DNA of 64,000 nt from Arthrobacter sp. ISL-72 (GCF_018613755.1 NZ_JAGGPP010000006.1:276557-340556); one strand, 5' to 3'. Counted from the stretch's first letter, positions 25,551 to 36,317 are shown. Numbers and translations are program-made. The notes: a model not told the origin generated them from the sequence alone.

Positions 25551-27404
25551 GTGTCTCCCATGGCCCGCACCGCCCCGGTGCCCGCCGCAACAGATCCGGC
25601 CATCATCCGGAACTTCTGCATTATTGCGCACATTGACCACGGTAAATCCACTCTGGCTGACCGCATGCTGCAGTACACCGGCGTCGTTCAGTCCCGTGAC
25701 ATGAAGGCCCAGTATCTGGACCGCATGGACATTGAACGTGAGCGCGGCATCACCATCAAGTCCCAGGCCGTCCGCATGCCGTGGGAGGTCGACGGCACCA
25801 GCTACGCGTTGAACATGATCGACACCCCCGGCCACGTGGACTTCACCTACGAGGTCTCCCGTTCCCTCGCGGCCTGCGAAGGCGCAGTGCTGCTGGTGGA
25901 CGCCGCCCAGGGCATCGAGGCCCAGACCCTCGCCAACCTGTACCTGGCGATGGAAAACAACCTCACCATCATCCCGGTCCTGAACAAGATCGACCTTCCC
26001 GCGGCCCAGCCCGAGAAGTACGCCGAGGAGCTCGCCAACCTGATCGGCGGCGATCCCGACGACGTGCTGCGTGTCTCCGGCAAGACCGGCGCCGGCGTCG
26101 AGGTCCTGCTGGACAAGATCGTCCGCGATCTGCCCGCCCCGGTGGGCGACCCGAACGCCCCTGCCCGCGCCATGATCTTCGACTCGGTCTACGACACCTA
26201 CCGCGGCGTGGTCACCTACGTCCGGGTGGTTGACGGCATGCTGCACCCGCGGGAGCGGATCCAGATGATGTCCACCCGAGCCACCCACGAACTGCTCGAG
26301 ATCGGTGTGAGCTCCCCGGAGCCCACGCCGTCCAAGGGCCTGGGCGTCGGCGAAGTGGGCTACCTGATCACCGGCGTGAAGGACGTCCGCCAGTCCAAGG
26401 TCGGCGACACCGTAACCAACATGGCCAAGCCCGCCGCGCAGTCGCTGGCCGGCTATGCTGACGCCAAGCCCATGGTGTTCTCCGGCCTGTACCCGCTGGA
26501 CGGCACCGACTATCCGGTGCTCCGCGACGCGTTGGAAAAGCTGATGCTCAACGACGCCGCCCTGATCTATGAGCCGGAAACCTCGGCCGCGCTGGGCTTC
26601 GGCTTCCGCGTTGGCTTTTTGGGGCTGCTGCACTTGGAGATCACCCGCGAACGCCTCGAACGTGAATACAAGCTGGACCTGATCTCCACTGCCCCCAACG
26701 TGGAGTACGAGGTGACACTCGAGGACAAGAAGGTTGTCCACGTCACGAACCCCAGTGAATACCCCACCGGCAAAGTGTCCGAAGTCCGCGAGCCCATGGT
26801 GTCCGCCACCATCCTGGCGCCGAACGAGTTCGTCGGGGCCATCATGGAGTTGTGCCAGAGCCGCCGTGGCGTCATGGGCGGCATGGATTACCTCTCCGAG
26901 GACCGGGTGGAAATCCGGTACCGCCTGCCGCTTGCCGAAATCGTTTTCGATTTCTTCGACATCCTCAAGTCCAAGACCCGCGGCTACGGCTCGCTTGACT
27001 GGAAGGCCGACGGCGATCAGGTCGCCGACCTTGTCAAGGTGGACATCATGCTCCAGGGCGAACAGGTGGATGCCTTCAGCGCCATCACGCACCGCGACAA
27101 GGCCTACGCCTACGGCGTGATGATGACAGGCAAGCTCCGTGAACTCATTCCCAGGCAGCAGTTCGAGGTGCCCATCCAGGCGGCCATCGGTTCCCGGATC
27201 ATCGCCCGCGAAAGCATCCGCGCCATCCGCAAGGACGTCCTTGCCAAGTGCTACGGCGGTGACATCACCCGTAAGCGCAAACTGCTGGAGAAGCAGAAGG
27301 AAGGCAAGAAGCGCATGAAAATGGTGGGCCGCGTGGAAGTGCCGCAGGAGGCGTTCATCGCAGCTCTCACCACCGACGAGTCCAAGGACAAGGCCAAGAA
27401 GTAG
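25551..27404 (+). CDS. lepA: Elongation factor 4 (back-translocase LepA)
   Basis: The 617-residue translational GTPase carries G1 [10 protein letters not shown]2/switch I with [11 protein letters not shown]3 DTPGHVDF, G4 NKID and G5 SGKTG in order, then domain II, EF-G-like domains III/V and the LepA-specific C-terminal domain ([30 protein letters not shown]). It remodels stalled ribosomes. GTG at 25551 (after AAGGAC) or ATG at 25560 could be the start. Confidence 0.96.
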   Translation: MSPMARTAPVPAATDPAIIRNFCIIAHIDHGKSTLADRMLQYTGVVQSRDMKAQYLDRMDIERERGITIKSQAVRMPWEVDGTSYALNMIDTPGHVDFTYEVSRSLAACEGAVLLVDAAQGIEAQTLANLYLAMENNLTIIPVLNKIDLPAAQPEKYAEELANLIGGDPDDVLRVSGKTGAGVEVLLDKIVRDLPAPVGDPNAPARAMIFDSVYDTYRGVVTYVRVVDGMLHPRERIQMMSTRATHELLEIGVSSPEPTPSKGLGVGEVGYLITGVKDVRQSKVGDTVTNMAKPAAQSLAGYADAKPMVFSGLYPLDGTDYPVLRDALEKLMLNDAALIYEPETSAALGFGFRVGFLGLLHLEITRERLEREYKLDLISTAPNVEYEVTLEDKKVVHVTNPSEYPTGKVSEVREPMVSATILAPNEFVGAIMELCQSRRGVMGGMDYLSEDRVEIRYRLPLAEIVFDFFDILKSKTRGYGSLDWKADGDQVADLVKVDIMLQGEQVDAFSAITHRDKAYAYGVMMTGKLRELIPRQQFEVPIQAAIGSRIIARESIRAIRKDVLAKCYGGDITRKRKLLEKQKEGKKRMKMVGRVEVPQEAFIAALTTDESKDKAKK

Positions 27405-27440
27405 TGATGACCGTGGCCGGAACCTCCGGAGGCCGCAGCA

Positions 27441-28670
27441 ATGCCTAGCGTTCTGCCTTTGGGCGACCCCGCGCCGTCGGACGGCCTGCTTCCAGCGCAG
27501 GCTGCTGACGGCGCCGCCCGGCGGGCATTCGGGCTGTATGTCCACATCCCCTTCTGCGCCGTCCGCTGCGGTTACTGCGACTTCAACACGTACACCGCGA
27601 CGGAGCTGGGCGGCGGGGCGTCCCAGGACGCCTACGCCTCCACCGCCATTTCAGAGGTGGAATTCGCGGCCAAGGCGCTCAAAGGCAGCGGACTGCCCGA
27701 CCGCCCCCTGGGAACTGTCTTTTTCGGCGGCGGCACGCCCACGCTGCTGCCCGCCCAGGACCTGGCCCGCATCCTCACTGCCGCAATAGGGCAATGGGGA
27801 TTGGCGCCCGGCGCCGAAGTCACCACCGAAGCCAACCCGGATTCCGTCACCCCCGAATCGCTGCGGCTGCTGGCGCACGCCGGCTTCACCCGGATCTCCT
27901 TCGGCATGCAGTCGGCCGTCCCGCACGTGCTGAAGGTCCTCGACCGTACGCACACACCCAGCAGGGTGCCGCAGGTGGTGCAGTGGGCCAGGGAAGCCGG
28001 CCTGGCCGTCAGCCTGGACCTCATTTACGGCACCCCGGGGGAGTCCCTTGAGGACTGGCGGTACTCCTTGGAGACTGCACTCTCCTACGGACCGGACCAC
28101 ATCAGCGCCTACGCGCTGATCGTGGAGGACGGCACCAAGCTGGCCGCCCAGATCCGGCGGGGTGAAGTGCCGCAAATCGACGACGACGACCATGCCGCAA
28201 AGTATGAGCTCGCCGACGAACTCATCACCGCTGCTGGCCTGGGCTGGTATGAGGTCAGCAACTGGTCGCGCACGCCCGGGCAGGCGTGCCGGCACAATCT
28301 GGCCTACTGGCGCGGGGACGACTGGTGGGGGATCGGCCCCGGCGCACACTCACACGTCGGCGGCGTCCGCTGGTGGAACGTGAAACACCCCACCGCTTAT
28401 GCGGGAAGGCTGGCCAACGGTGTTTCGCCGGCGGCAGGCCGGGAAACGCTCGACGCCGAAACCCGAAACGTTGAGCGGATCATGCTGGAAGCAAGACTGA
28501 GCAGCGGACTCGAGGTTGCCGGCCTGGGAGCGTCCGGGCGGCACGCGGTGGCCGGGCTTATCGCTGACGGCCTGGTGGATCCCGCCCCTGCGTTCCAGGG
28601 GAGGCTCGTCCTCACCCTGAAGGGCAGGCTCCTTGCCGATGCCGTGGTCAGAAGGATCCTGCCGGACTGA
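27441..28670 (+). CDS. hemW: Radical SAM heme chaperone HemW
   Basis: The 409-residue HemN-like radical SAM protein has the cluster motif CAVRCGYCDF near residue 40, the glycine-rich FFGGGTPTLL, NPDSVT and ISFGMQSAVPHVL, and the C-terminal HemN domain (HNLAYWRGDDWWGIGPGAHS). HemW proteins bind heme and deliver it to respiratory enzymes rather than oxidising coproporphyrinogen. It lies 36 bases after lepA. Confidence 0.93.
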   Translation: MPSVLPLGDPAPSDGLLPAQAADGAARRAFGLYVHIPFCAVRCGYCDFNTYTATELGGGASQDAYASTAISEVEFAAKALKGSGLPDRPLGTVFFGGGTPTLLPAQDLARILTAAIGQWGLAPGAEVTTEANPDSVTPESLRLLAHAGFTRISFGMQSAVPHVLKVLDRTHTPSRVPQVVQWAREAGLAVSLDLIYGTPGESLEDWRYSLETALSYGPDHISAYALIVEDGTKLAAQIRRGEVPQIDDDDHAAKYELADELITAAGLGWYEVSNWSRTPGQACRHNLAYWRGDDWWGIGPGAHSHVGGVRWWNVKHPTAYAGRLANGVSPAAGRETLDAETRNVERIMLEARLSSGLEVAGLGASGRHAVAGLIADGLVDPAPAFQGRLVLTLKGRLLADAVVRRILPD

Positions 28671-28722
28671 ATTGTCCACCCCCGGCGGCTCCTCCGGCCT
28701 GCCCGTCCAGCGGTGCCGGCGG

Positions 28723-29142
28723 CTACTTCACCCAGCGCAGGTTGAATTCGTAGCGGTGCGGCTGGCCGCGGTTGACGTGGATGCCGGCTGCCACCGAGAA
28801 GCAGGTTACGGCGATCCAAATCAACGTCGCAAGAACCGCGAAGATGTTTCCGATGACGGGCAGCAGCACCAAGATGTTGCAGATGACGGCGGCGATGGTG
28901 GGCGGCAGCGTGAAGTTCAGCGCTTCCTTGGATTCCTGCGCCGTGAAGGGCCCGCGCTCCTTGAAAATCAGGTAGATCAATAGCGACGGCACGCACCCCA
29001 GGATGCCGCCGAAGTGGGCGAGCGTGGCCCACTGCCGGTCCTCGTTGGCCGTCAGCGGCAGTGCATTGGCGGGGACACCATGATACTGGGGCTGGCCATG
29101 GCCGGCCTGGTTGTCCCTTTGTTCACGTGCGTCTTCTGCCAC
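28723..29142 (-). CDS. DUF4870 domain membrane protein
   Basis: The protein of about 139 residues has the DUF4870 pattern: an N-terminal segment with DRQWATLAHFGGILG and three membrane helices around CVPSLLIYLIFKERGPFT, NFTLPPTIAAVICNILVLLP and LIWIAVTCFSVAAGI, ending in a short basic tail. The GTG at 29142 is chosen because GAAGGA lies seven bases upstream. Function unknown; it converges on hemW. Confidence 0.85.
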   Translation of the reverse strand: MAEDAREQRDNQAGHGQPQYHGVPANALPLTANEDRQWATLAHFGGILGCVPSLLIYLIFKERGPFTAQESKEALNFTLPPTIAAVICNILVLLPVIGNIFAVLATLIWIAVTCFSVAAGIHVNRGQPHRYEFNLRWVK

Positions 29143-29275
29143 AGTGTTGTCCTTCGGATTGCAGTGGTGCGGTGGTTCCCGGAAAGCGGAGGCTGCCACA
29201 ACAGCAACCGCCTTATCAAGAATACTGGGTGTGGCGGGCATTCGAAGAGTCCAACAGCCTGATCCGGCAAGGAAA

Positions 29276-30127
29276 CTAGGGGACGGTGAGGAAGTCGATG
29301 ACCTCTTCCACCCGGCCCAGCAGGGACGGTTCCAGGTCCGCGTAACTGCGGACGGCGCCCAGCAGCTTCTGCCAGCCCAGGCCGATGTCTTCCTTCGTCT
29401 CGTGCGGCCAGCCGAAGGCCGTCAGGATGCCGGTCTTCCAGTCCACGCCCCGGGGAATCACCGGCCACGCGTCAATCCCAAGAACGGCGGGCCGGATCGC
29501 CTGCCACACGTCAACGTAGGGATGGCCCACGATCAGGACGTTGCCGGCGGCGCCTGGGGATGCCATCACGGCGTCGGCAATCCGCGATTCCTTCGAGTCC
29601 GCAATCAGGTGGTCCACCAGCACTCCGAGCCGGCGGCCCGGCCCGGGCCGGAACGCGGCAACGGCCGCCGTGAGATCGTCGATGCCGTGCAAAGGCTCGA
29701 CGACGATGCCCTCCACCCGGAGGTCGTCGCCCCAGACCTTTTCCACGAGTTCGGCGTCGTGCTTGCCTTCCACCCAGATGCGGCTGGCCTTGGCCACCTG
29801 GGCGCGCTGGCCTGCGACACGCACGGAGCCCGATGCTGTCCTGTTGGAACCCGGGGCCGCAGCCTGGGTGCGGGGAGCCGGAGGCATCAGCCGGATCGGC
29901 AGGCCCTCGAGCAGGAATCCGTAGCCAAGGCGGAAAGTGCGTGACTTGCCGCGGCGGTCCTCCAACGCCACAACGTGCATCCCGCCGGACTTTTCCACCC
30001 TGGTGACAGCGCCCACCCAGCCGGACTGCACGTCTTCCAGCACCATGCCGCGTTCAACCGGGACCTCGGGAAGCTCGGACTTCCGGGGAGCCGTGATGTC
30101 CTGCGGGCCCCAGTTTTGGTACGACAT
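29276..30127 (-). CDS. DUF3097 family protein
   Basis: The 283-residue actinobacterial protein begins MSYQNWGPQDITAPRK. It has a small N-terminal beta domain (GWVGAVTRVEKSGGMHVVAL) and a larger Toprim-like region (IWVEGKHDAELVEKVWGDDL, GVLVDHLIADSKESRIAD, VLIVGHPYVDVWQA), where the ExKxDxxLxEK and DH elements resemble metal-binding Toprim sites. Function is not established. It is divergent from hrcA. Confidence 0.85.
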   Translation of the reverse strand: MSYQNWGPQDITAPRKSELPEVPVERGMVLEDVQSGWVGAVTRVEKSGGMHVVALEDRRGKSRTFRLGYGFLLEGLPIRLMPPAPRTQAAAPGSNRTASGSVRVAGQRAQVAKASRIWVEGKHDAELVEKVWGDDLRVEGIVVEPLHGIDDLTAAVAAFRPGPGRRLGVLVDHLIADSKESRIADAVMASPGAAGNVLIVGHPYVDVWQAIRPAVLGIDAWPVIPRGVDWKTGILTAFGWPHETKEDIGLGWQKLLGAVRSYADLEPSLLGRVEEVIDFLTVP

Positions 30128-30277
30128 CGGATAGACACAGCCTTGCGCTAGACAAAATAAACAGGAGAGGTGAAACGGGGCGGCCGTGGCTTCATTCCCC
30201 GGCACATCCTGTTCCGCGCCGGAGTTTCGCCCGGAGCGGTACCAATGCTAACAACGCGGCGACTCATATTAGACTGG

Positions 30278-30304
30278 TTAGCACTTAGACATGACGAGTG
30301 CTAA
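30278..30304. promoter_or_regulatory. CIRCE operator
   Basis: TTAGCACTT-N9-GAGTGCTAA matches the CIRCE consensus TTAGCACTC-N9-GAGTGCTAA with one mismatch. It sits 57 bases before hrcA and is the binding site of HrcA itself, giving heat-inducible autoregulation of hrcA-dnaJ. Confidence 0.95.
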
Positions 30305-30360
30305 CGGGCCCCGGGTGCAACCACGGGCCAAGGCCCGGCAGAGCCGATCGGAGGTGGAGA

Positions 30361-31374
30361 ATGAGCGAACCACGCAAGCTTGAAGTACTGCGCGCCATCG
30401 TGGAGGACTACGTCCATTCCCGTGAACCCGTAGGCTCCAAGGCCCTGGTGGAGCGGCACCACCTGGGAGTCTCCAGTGCAACCATCCGCAATGACATGGC
30501 CGCCCTGGAAGACGAAGGCCTGATCACGGCGCCGCACACGAGCGCGGGCAGGATACCGACGGACAAGGGCTACCGGCTCTTCGTCGACCAGATTTCCGCC
30601 GTGAAGCCGTTGTCGCAGGCGGAGCGGCGGGCCATCCAGAACCTTCTGGAAGGATCCGAGGACCTGGATGATGTCCTGGAGCGCACGGTGCGGCTGCTCT
30701 CGCAGTTGACCAACCAGGTTGCAGTGGTGCAGTATCCCCACCTGAGCCGCGCGATGGTGCGGCACATCGAATTCGTGCTGCTGGCCCCGCGCCAGGTCCT
30801 GACGGTGCTCATTGCGGACACCGGTAAGGTTGAACAGCGCGTTATCGACGTCGGGCAGGAACTCGGCGACGACGCCCTTGCCGGCCTTCGCACCCTGTTC
30901 CTGAAGAGCCTGGCCGGGACGCGGCTGAGCCTGCTCCCGCAGGCGCTGCCCGCCGTCGTCGCCGCCTGTGAACCCTCACTCCGGCACGCCGCCCAGTCGC
31001 TGGCCCGTGGACTGGACGCCCTTGCCAGCAGCACCCGCGAAGAGCGGATGGTGATGGCCGGAACCGCCAACCTCGCACGGTCCAATGTTGACTTCCCGCT
31101 GAGCATCGGCCCGGTCCTCGAGGCCCTTGAGGAACAGGTGGTAATGCTCCGCCTGCTCAGCGAGATGGCACAGGACCCCCGCGGGGTTACCGTCAGCATC
31201 GGCCGCGAGAATCCGTACGACGGACTCGCGGAAGCGTCGGTGGTGGCCACGGGCTACGGCCCCGGGTCCAGCGCCAAGGTGGGCGTCCTCGGCCCCACCC
31301 GGATGGACTACCCCACCACCATGGCCGCGGTCCGCGCCGTGGCCCGCTACCTTTCCAGGATCCTTGGACCGTGA
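30361..31374 (+). CDS. hrcA: Heat-inducible transcription repressor HrcA
   Basis: The 337-residue repressor has a winged-helix N-terminus ([38 protein letters not shown]), the [17 protein letters not shown] segment that defines the family, and a GAF-like C-terminal domain. It represses heat-shock genes through CIRCE until GroEL is titrated. GGAGG precedes the ATG at 30361. The CIRCE site lies upstream and dnaJ follows. Confidence 0.97.
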   Translation: MSEPRKLEVLRAIVEDYVHSREPVGSKALVERHHLGVSSATIRNDMAALEDEGLITAPHTSAGRIPTDKGYRLFVDQISAVKPLSQAERRAIQNLLEGSEDLDDVLERTVRLLSQLTNQVAVVQYPHLSRAMVRHIEFVLLAPRQVLTVLIADTGKVEQRVIDVGQELGDDALAGLRTLFLKSLAGTRLSLLPQALPAVVAACEPSLRHAAQSLARGLDALASSTREERMVMAGTANLARSNVDFPLSIGPVLEALEEQVVMLRLLSEMAQDPRGVTVSIGRENPYDGLAEASVVATGYGPGSSAKVGVLGPTRMDYPTTMAAVRAVARYLSRILGP

Positions 31375-31468
31375 CCGGTCCCCAATAACCAACCAGGCCC
31401 TCCGCGACCCGGCTTCCGGGATGCGGCAGCAGCATCACAGGCAGTACAACCAGGAAGAGATACGAACT

Positions 31469-32596
31469 TTGAGCAGCCACTACGACGTTCTTGGAGTCTC
31501 ACCCGAAGCGACGGGCGAAGAGATCAAGAAGGCCTACCGAAAGCTTGCGCGAACCTTGCACCCGGACGTCAATCCCGGTGCCGATGCCTCGGAGCGCTTC
31601 AAGGCTGTCACGCACGCCTACGAAGTGCTGTCCGACCCGCAAAAGCGCCGAGTGTACGACACCACGGGCAACGAGAACGGTACCGACAACGGGTTCGGCG
31701 GTGCAGGCTACTCGGGCCAGGGCTTTGCCTTCCAGGACATCTTCGACACGTTCTTCGGCGCCGGCGGCTCATCCGGTCCCGCCTCCCGGGTGCGCCGCGG
31801 CCAGGACGCCCTCATCAGCGTCCGGATCGACCTTCGGGACGCCGTGTTCGGCGTCAACAAGAAACTTGAAGTGGACACCGCCGTCACCTGCCCCACCTGC
31901 GAAGGCTCCTGCTGCCAGGCGGGCACGCACCCCGAGCGCTGCGACATCTGCGGCGGCAGCGGCCAGGTCCAGCGGGCCGTCCGCTCCATCCTCGGCCAGG
32001 TCATGACCGCCGCGCCCTGCGGCTCCTGCGAAGGCTTCGGCACCATCATCAAGGACCCCTGCAACGAGTGCAACGGGCAGGGCCGCATCCGCAGCCGCCG
32101 CTCGCTGACGGTCAAGGTGCCCGCCGGCGTTGCCACCGGAACGCGCATCCAGCTTGGCGGCCAGGGTGAGGCCGGCCCGGCCGGCGGCCCCTCCGGCGAC
32201 CTGTACGTGGAGATCCGGGTCAACAACGACCCCACGTACGTGCGGGACGGCGATGACCTGCACGCCACCCTGAACATCCCGATGACCGCTGCCGCACTGG
32301 GCACCGAGCTCAGCCTGGACACCTTCGACGGCCAGCAGGAAATCGACGTCAAGGCTGGCACGCAGTCCGGTGAAGTCATCACCCTGCGCGGGCTCGGCGT
32401 CACCCACCTCCGGGGTTACGGCCGCGGCGACCTTAAAGTCCATCTGCAGGTCGAGACCCCTGCCAAGCTCGATGCCGCGCAGGAGGACCTCCTGCGGCAG
32501 CTGGCCAAGCTGCGCGGCGAGCAGTACACCGAGGGAAAACTCGCCGCCAGCGGCGGCGTCTTCGCCAAGCTGCGGGACCGGCTCGGTAACCTGTAG
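31469..32596 (+). CDS. dnaJ: Chaperone protein DnaJ
   Basis: The 375-residue co-chaperone has an N-terminal J domain with HPD ([20 protein letters not shown]), a Gly/Phe-rich linker, four zinc repeats ([32 protein letters not shown]) and the substrate-binding C-terminal domains. It stimulates DnaK ATPase. A TTG start at 31469 is inferred from the J-domain opening ([15 protein letters not shown]) and GGAAGAGA upstream. It is in the operon with hrcA; actinobacteria usually have a second DnaJ beside dnaK. Confidence 0.95.
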   Translation: MSSHYDVLGVSPEATGEEIKKAYRKLARTLHPDVNPGADASERFKAVTHAYEVLSDPQKRRVYDTTGNENGTDNGFGGAGYSGQGFAFQDIFDTFFGAGGSSGPASRVRRGQDALISVRIDLRDAVFGVNKKLEVDTAVTCPTCEGSCCQAGTHPERCDICGGSGQVQRAVRSILGQVMTAAPCGSCEGFGTIIKDPCNECNGQGRIRSRRSLTVKVPAGVATGTRIQLGGQGEAGPAGGPSGDLYVEIRVNNDPTYVRDGDDLHATLNIPMTAAALGTELSLDTFDGQQEIDVKAGTQSGEVITLRGLGVTHLRGYGRGDLKVHLQVETPAKLDAAQEDLLRQLAKLRGEQYTEGKLAASGGVFAKLRDRLGNL

Positions 32597-32598
32597 CG

Positions 32599-33369
32599 GT
32601 GAGCAACCCGGTCTTTTTCGCAACCCCTGGGGCGCTGGACCAGCAGGTTCCCGGTTCGCGTTATGTCCTGCAGGGTCCCGAAGCGCGGCACGCCGTCACC
32701 GTCAAGCGGATTTCGGTGGGGGAGTCCGTGGACATCGCCGACGGCGCGGGGAAGCGGCTTACCGGTAAGGTTTCCGCCGTAGGCCAGGGGGAGCTGACGG
32801 TGGAGTGTTCGGCCCTCGAAACGGAGGAGCGCCCGGACCTCCGACTGGTCCTGGTCCAGGCTCTGGCCAAAGGGGACCGTGACGAACTTGCCGCTGAAAC
32901 GGCCACGGAACTGGGGATTGACGCCGTCGTGCCGTGGCAGTCGGAACGATCGATTGTCCGGTGGAAAGGCGAGCGCGCAGCGAAGGCCCATGCCAAATGG
33001 CAGTCCGTGGTGACCGCCGCGGCGAAACAGGCCCGGCGGGCGTGGATTCCCGAAGTGCGTGCCGCCGTCGACGGCTCCGGTCTGGCGGCCGCCGTAGCCG
33101 CTGCGGACCTGGCCATCATCCTCCACGAGGATGCCGTCCGGCCGCTTCGCACCGTGCTGGAATCGTGGCGCGACAGCGGCGGGCGGGGGCCGGGGCCGTG
33201 CGAGATCCTCCTGATTGTGGGGCCGGAAGGCGGCATCGGTCCGCGGGAAATCACCAAGCTTTGCAGCGCGGGCGCCGTGACAGCCCTCCTGGGGCACCAC
33301 GTGCTGCGGTCTTCGACGGCAGGGCCTGCCGCCACGGTCCTGGCCAGCGACATTCTGGGCCGCTGGTAG
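32599..33369 (+). CDS. rsmE: 16S rRNA (uracil1498-N3)-methyltransferase
   Basis: The 256-residue SPOUT methyltransferase has an N-terminal PUA-like domain (YVLQGPEARHAVTVKRISVG) and the knotted SAM-binding C-terminus with LLIVGPEGGIGPREI and LGHHVLRSSTAGPAATVLA. It methylates U1498 in the decoding region. The GTG start at 32599 is two bases after the dnaJ stop. It completes the hrcA-dnaJ-rsmE unit. Confidence 0.95.
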   Translation: MSNPVFFATPGALDQQVPGSRYVLQGPEARHAVTVKRISVGESVDIADGAGKRLTGKVSAVGQGELTVECSALETEERPDLRLVLVQALAKGDRDELAAETATELGIDAVVPWQSERSIVRWKGERAAKAHAKWQSVVTAAAKQARRAWIPEVRAAVDGSGLAAAVAAADLAIILHEDAVRPLRTVLESWRDSGGRGPGPCEILLIVGPEGGIGPREITKLCSAGAVTALLGHHVLRSSTAGPAATVLASDILGRW

Positions 33370-33410
33370 CGGCATAGCCGGCTTCAGGGTTCTCCTGAAA
33401 TGCAGGCGCG

Positions 33411-34373
33411 CTATTCGACCTTGAAACCGCGGGTGTCCACATTCATTTCCCGGTCGGGCTGCCCGGGATCAATCTGGGAGACGCGGACTTCGTAGTTCCC
33501 CGGGGCGAGGTTGACGTTCAGGGAGAAGAGCCCTGACTGGCTCTGTTCGGTCGACGTCGTGACGTCACCGCTCAAATAGGCAGTCTTGTCGCTGCCGCCT
33601 TCAACCTTCAAAATCTTCCAGCGGAGTTTTCCCCCGGGGAGCGTGCTCCGCCCGCTGATCTTGACACTGCCGTCCGCAACGCCCACGCCCTCCTGTGGAT
33701 CGATGATCCAGACGGGCGCCACCATGCCCACGCCGCGGGGAGTGGGAGAGCCCAGCCTGACGTGATTGAAGGCAAGGTAATCCGTATGTCCATCAACCAG
33801 GATGACCACCTGGATCTGCTGGCCGGAGTCAACCAGCCCTGAACTGGCCCCTGCGGCAGTTGCCGTGTACACCAGCTGTTGGACAGCCCGCTTTGCCATG
33901 TCCTCGTCAAGGTTGCTATTGAAGGCGTCCGGTGAGACGTCCACTGTGATCACGTTCTTGCCGGAGATCGACGTGGCGAGCTTCTTCGGGTTCTGCCAGG
34001 GGGTGAAGAAATCGGGATCCAGGGGTTTTTCGGACATCATCGAACGCAGCGCCCGGGTGACCGGATTTTCCTGCTCGGGAACGTCGCGGAATTCACGATA
34101 AAGAAAGACGTTATCGTTGCTGCGCCCGATCCAGTACACGGGGGCCTTGTTGGAGGCCTGGGTGGTTTCCAGCGGTGCGCTGGTGCTGGGCGCGCCCGAG
34201 GTGGCGGATTCGTTGACCGGCTGCGGCGTGCTCGCTACGGTGCTCGCGGAAGGCTGGGGCGTGGCGACACAGGCGGAAAGCATCATGGCGGCGGGCAGCA
34301 CAAACGCGAGCAGGGCGGAACGTGTCCGCCGGCTTGCCGTTGTCCTCCGGCGTCGTGGATAGCTGATCTCCAT
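33411..34373 (-). CDS. GerMN/Gmad2 domain lipoprotein
   Basis: The protein of about 320 residues has an Arg-rich N-terminus, a signal peptide with lipobox MLSAC, and a Ser/Thr/Pro-rich linker. A GerMN (sporulation/germination-type) domain follows (YWIGRSNDNVFLYREFRDVP, VQQLVYTATAAGASSGLVD). The C-terminal Gmad2 immunoglobulin-like domain contains VWIIDPQEGVGVADGSVKIS and ISGRSTLPGGKLRWKI. It is probably anchored outside the membrane. Its role is unknown in non-spore-formers. Confidence 0.85.
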   Translation of the reverse strand: MEISYPRRRRTTASRRTRSALLAFVLPAAMMLSACVATPQPSASTVASTPQPVNESATSGAPSTSAPLETTQASNKAPVYWIGRSNDNVFLYREFRDVPEQENPVTRALRSMMSEKPLDPDFFTPWQNPKKLATSISGKNVITVDVSPDAFNSNLDEDMAKRAVQQLVYTATAAGASSGLVDSGQQIQVVILVDGHTDYLAFNHVRLGSPTPRGVGMVAPVWIIDPQEGVGVADGSVKISGRSTLPGGKLRWKILKVEGGSDKTAYLSGDVTTSTEQSQSGLFSLNVNLAPGNYEVRVSQIDPGQPDREMNVDTRGFKVE

Positions 34374-34758
34374 AGTGCCTGTCGGTTCCTCCGCCCTTCC
34401 TTGTGCACTTCCGTGCGTTGTCTTTGTGGTCGTCTGTGGCCCGCGCAAGCCGGACCGGATTTCCAGCATTGCATAGACACCATGGCCCCCAGCGGCGTTT
34501 CCTGACGGTCGGGCGAACTGCAACGGGAACGATATGAGGCCGATACGAAGTTGATACCTAATGACGGGAACCTGCAACGAAACGGTTGCGGCGGAAAGCA
34601 GGACCACCTTCCTCCGCGGCCTCGCCGCGGCGTACTGGCGTAAGATATAAGGACTCGGCCCGGCACGGAGCCCGACGCTGCTGCAGCGGGGGCGAACGGA
34701 TCGGTCGGAGCGACCGATTTCCTAACTGGAGGGGACCAGAGGCCCGCAGGCCGGCACC
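34374..34758. promoter_or_regulatory. Divergent promoter region between the GerMN gene and phoH
   Basis: This 385-base region carries both divergent promoters. It includes a hairpin (ATCGGTC-GGAGC-GACCGAT) near 34700 and CCGCGG repeats near 34618. GGAGGGG at about 34729 lies too far from the phoH ATG to be its ribosome binding site, unless phoH starts differently. No known operator was recognised. Confidence 0.4.
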
Positions 34759-35847
34759 ATGACTGAAGCAACAAACGGAAGGCCCCGGCTCAGCGCCGGA
34801 GAGCGCACCACAGGTGAATTTCCCCATAGTCTTCCCGGTGTCCGGACGGAGGTGGTCATCTTCGACAACTCCGAACAGATGGTTCAGTCCCTCGGCAGCC
34901 ACGACGAAGCCCTCCGTTTCATCGAGGAGCAGTTCCCGGCGGTGGACTTCCACGTCCGCGGCAACGAACTGGCCATCAGCGGCCCCGCCGCGGATGTTCC
35001 CCGCATCATGCGGCTGATCCATGAAGTGCGCGGCCTCGTTGAGCGGGGAACGGTCATTACCCCCGCAGTGCTCCAGCAGCTCGCGGCCCTGCTCCGGAGC
35101 CAATCGCTCCAGAACCCCGTTGAAGTGCTGACCTACAACATCCTGTCCAGCCGCGGCAAGACGATCCGTCCCAAGACGCTGAACCAGAAGAACTATGTGG
35201 ACGCCATTGATGCCAACACAGTGATCTTCGGAATCGGACCCGCAGGTACGGGCAAGACCTTCCTTGCGATGGCCAAGGCTGTCCAGGCCCTGCAGCAGAA
35301 GGAAGTCAGCCGGATCATCCTTACCCGGCCCGCCGTCGAGGCCGGTGAACGGCTGGGCTTCCTGCCGGGAACCCTCAGCGACAAGATCGACCCGTACCTC
35401 CGTCCGCTCTATGATGCGCTCCACGACATGATGGATCCGGAGTCCATTCCACGCCTGATGGCGGCGGGAACCATTGAAGTGGCTCCGCTGGCCTACATGC
35501 GCGGCCGCACCCTGAATGACGCCTTCATCATCCTCGACGAAGCCCAGAACACCACGCCCGAACAGATGAAGATGTTCCTGACGCGGCTCGGATTCGGCTC
35601 CAAAATGGTGGTCACCGGTGACGTCACCCAGGTCGACCTGCCCTTCGGAACCCGTTCCGGCCTCCGGATCGTGGAGGAAATCCTCCAAGGCATCGACGAC
35701 GTGAATTTCAGCGTGCTGGATGCCTCGGACGTGGTCCGACACCGGCTGGTCGGCGACATTGTCAATGCGTACGGCATCTGGGACGAGGCACAGAGGAACC
35801 GGGTGAAGCATTCCGTGGCCCGGGAGAAGCGGGGAGAGCACGCATGA
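34759..35847 (+). CDS. phoH: PhoH-like P-loop ATPase
   Basis: The 362-residue protein has an N-terminal KH-like segment (VDFHVRGNELAISGPAADVP) and a PhoH ATPase core: FGIGPAGTGKTFLAMAKAV (Walker A), RPAVEAGERLGFLPGTLSDK, AFIILDEAQNTTPEQMKMFL (Walker B/DEAQN) and VTGDVTQVDLP. PhoH proteins are helicase-like ATPases that act with YbeY in RNA and ribosome maturation. Its stop overlaps the ybeY start (ATGA), so the two are coupled. Confidence 0.94.
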   Translation: MTEATNGRPRLSAGERTTGEFPHSLPGVRTEVVIFDNSEQMVQSLGSHDEALRFIEEQFPAVDFHVRGNELAISGPAADVPRIMRLIHEVRGLVERGTVITPAVLQQLAALLRSQSLQNPVEVLTYNILSSRGKTIRPKTLNQKNYVDAIDANTVIFGIGPAGTGKTFLAMAKAVQALQQKEVSRIILTRPAVEAGERLGFLPGTLSDKIDPYLRPLYDALHDMMDPESIPRLMAAGTIEVAPLAYMRGRTLNDAFIILDEAQNTTPEQMKMFLTRLGFGSKMVVTGDVTQVDLPFGTRSGLRIVEEILQGIDDVNFSVLDASDVVRHRLVGDIVNAYGIWDEAQRNRVKHSVAREKRGEHA

Positions 35848-36317
35848 GCATCGAAGTAAACAACGAATCCGGCGTCCGCGTGGACGAAGCCCAGCTCGTT
35901 TCCCTGGCCCGGTACGTGTTCGAACGCTTGTACATCCATCCGCAGGCCGAGCTGTCCATCCTGCTGGTGGACGAACCTGCCATGGAAAAGCTGCACATCG
36001 AACTCATGGATGAGCCCGGCGCCACTGACGTCCTGTCCGTTCCCATGGACGAACTCACTCCGGGCACTCCGGACAAGCCCACACCACAAGGCATGCTCGG
36101 CGATATCGCCGTGTGCCCGCAGGTCGCGGAAGTCCAGGCCAGGAACGCCGGGCATTCCACCCAGGACGAGATGCTGCTGCTCACCACCCACGGCATTCTG
36201 CACCTCCTGGGCTATGACCACGCCGAGCCGGAGGAAAAAGAGGAGATGTTCGGTCTCCAGCGGGAGCTGCTTGAGGGCTTCACCGGTAAAGAAGCCCCGT
36301 CAGAGACGATTCAGTGA
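35844..36317 (+). CDS. ybeY: Endoribonuclease YbeY
   Basis: The 157-residue zinc metalloprotein with the family motif HGILHLLGYDHAEPEEK (HxxxHxxGxDH, three zinc-binding histidines) processes the 16S rRNA 3' end and takes part in ribosome quality control. It overlaps phoH upstream and the CBS-domain gene downstream by four bases each. Confidence 0.95.
   Translation: MSIEVNNESGVRVDEAQLVSLARYVFERLYIHPQAELSILLVDEPAMEKLHIELMDEPGATDVLSVPMDELTPGTPDKPTPQGMLGDIAVCPQVAEVQARNAGHSTQDEMLLLTTHGILHLLGYDHAEPEEKEEMFGLQRELLEGFTGKEAPSETIQ

Noticed and set aside
25467..27545. 692-codon open frame on the minus strand
   Set aside because: It is antisense to lepA, whose GTPase motifs are unmistakable; long antisense frames are expected in high-GC coding DNA.
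34558..35841. 427-codon minus-strand frame opposite phoH
   Set aside because: phoH has clear Walker motifs; the antisense frame shows no recognisable protein features.
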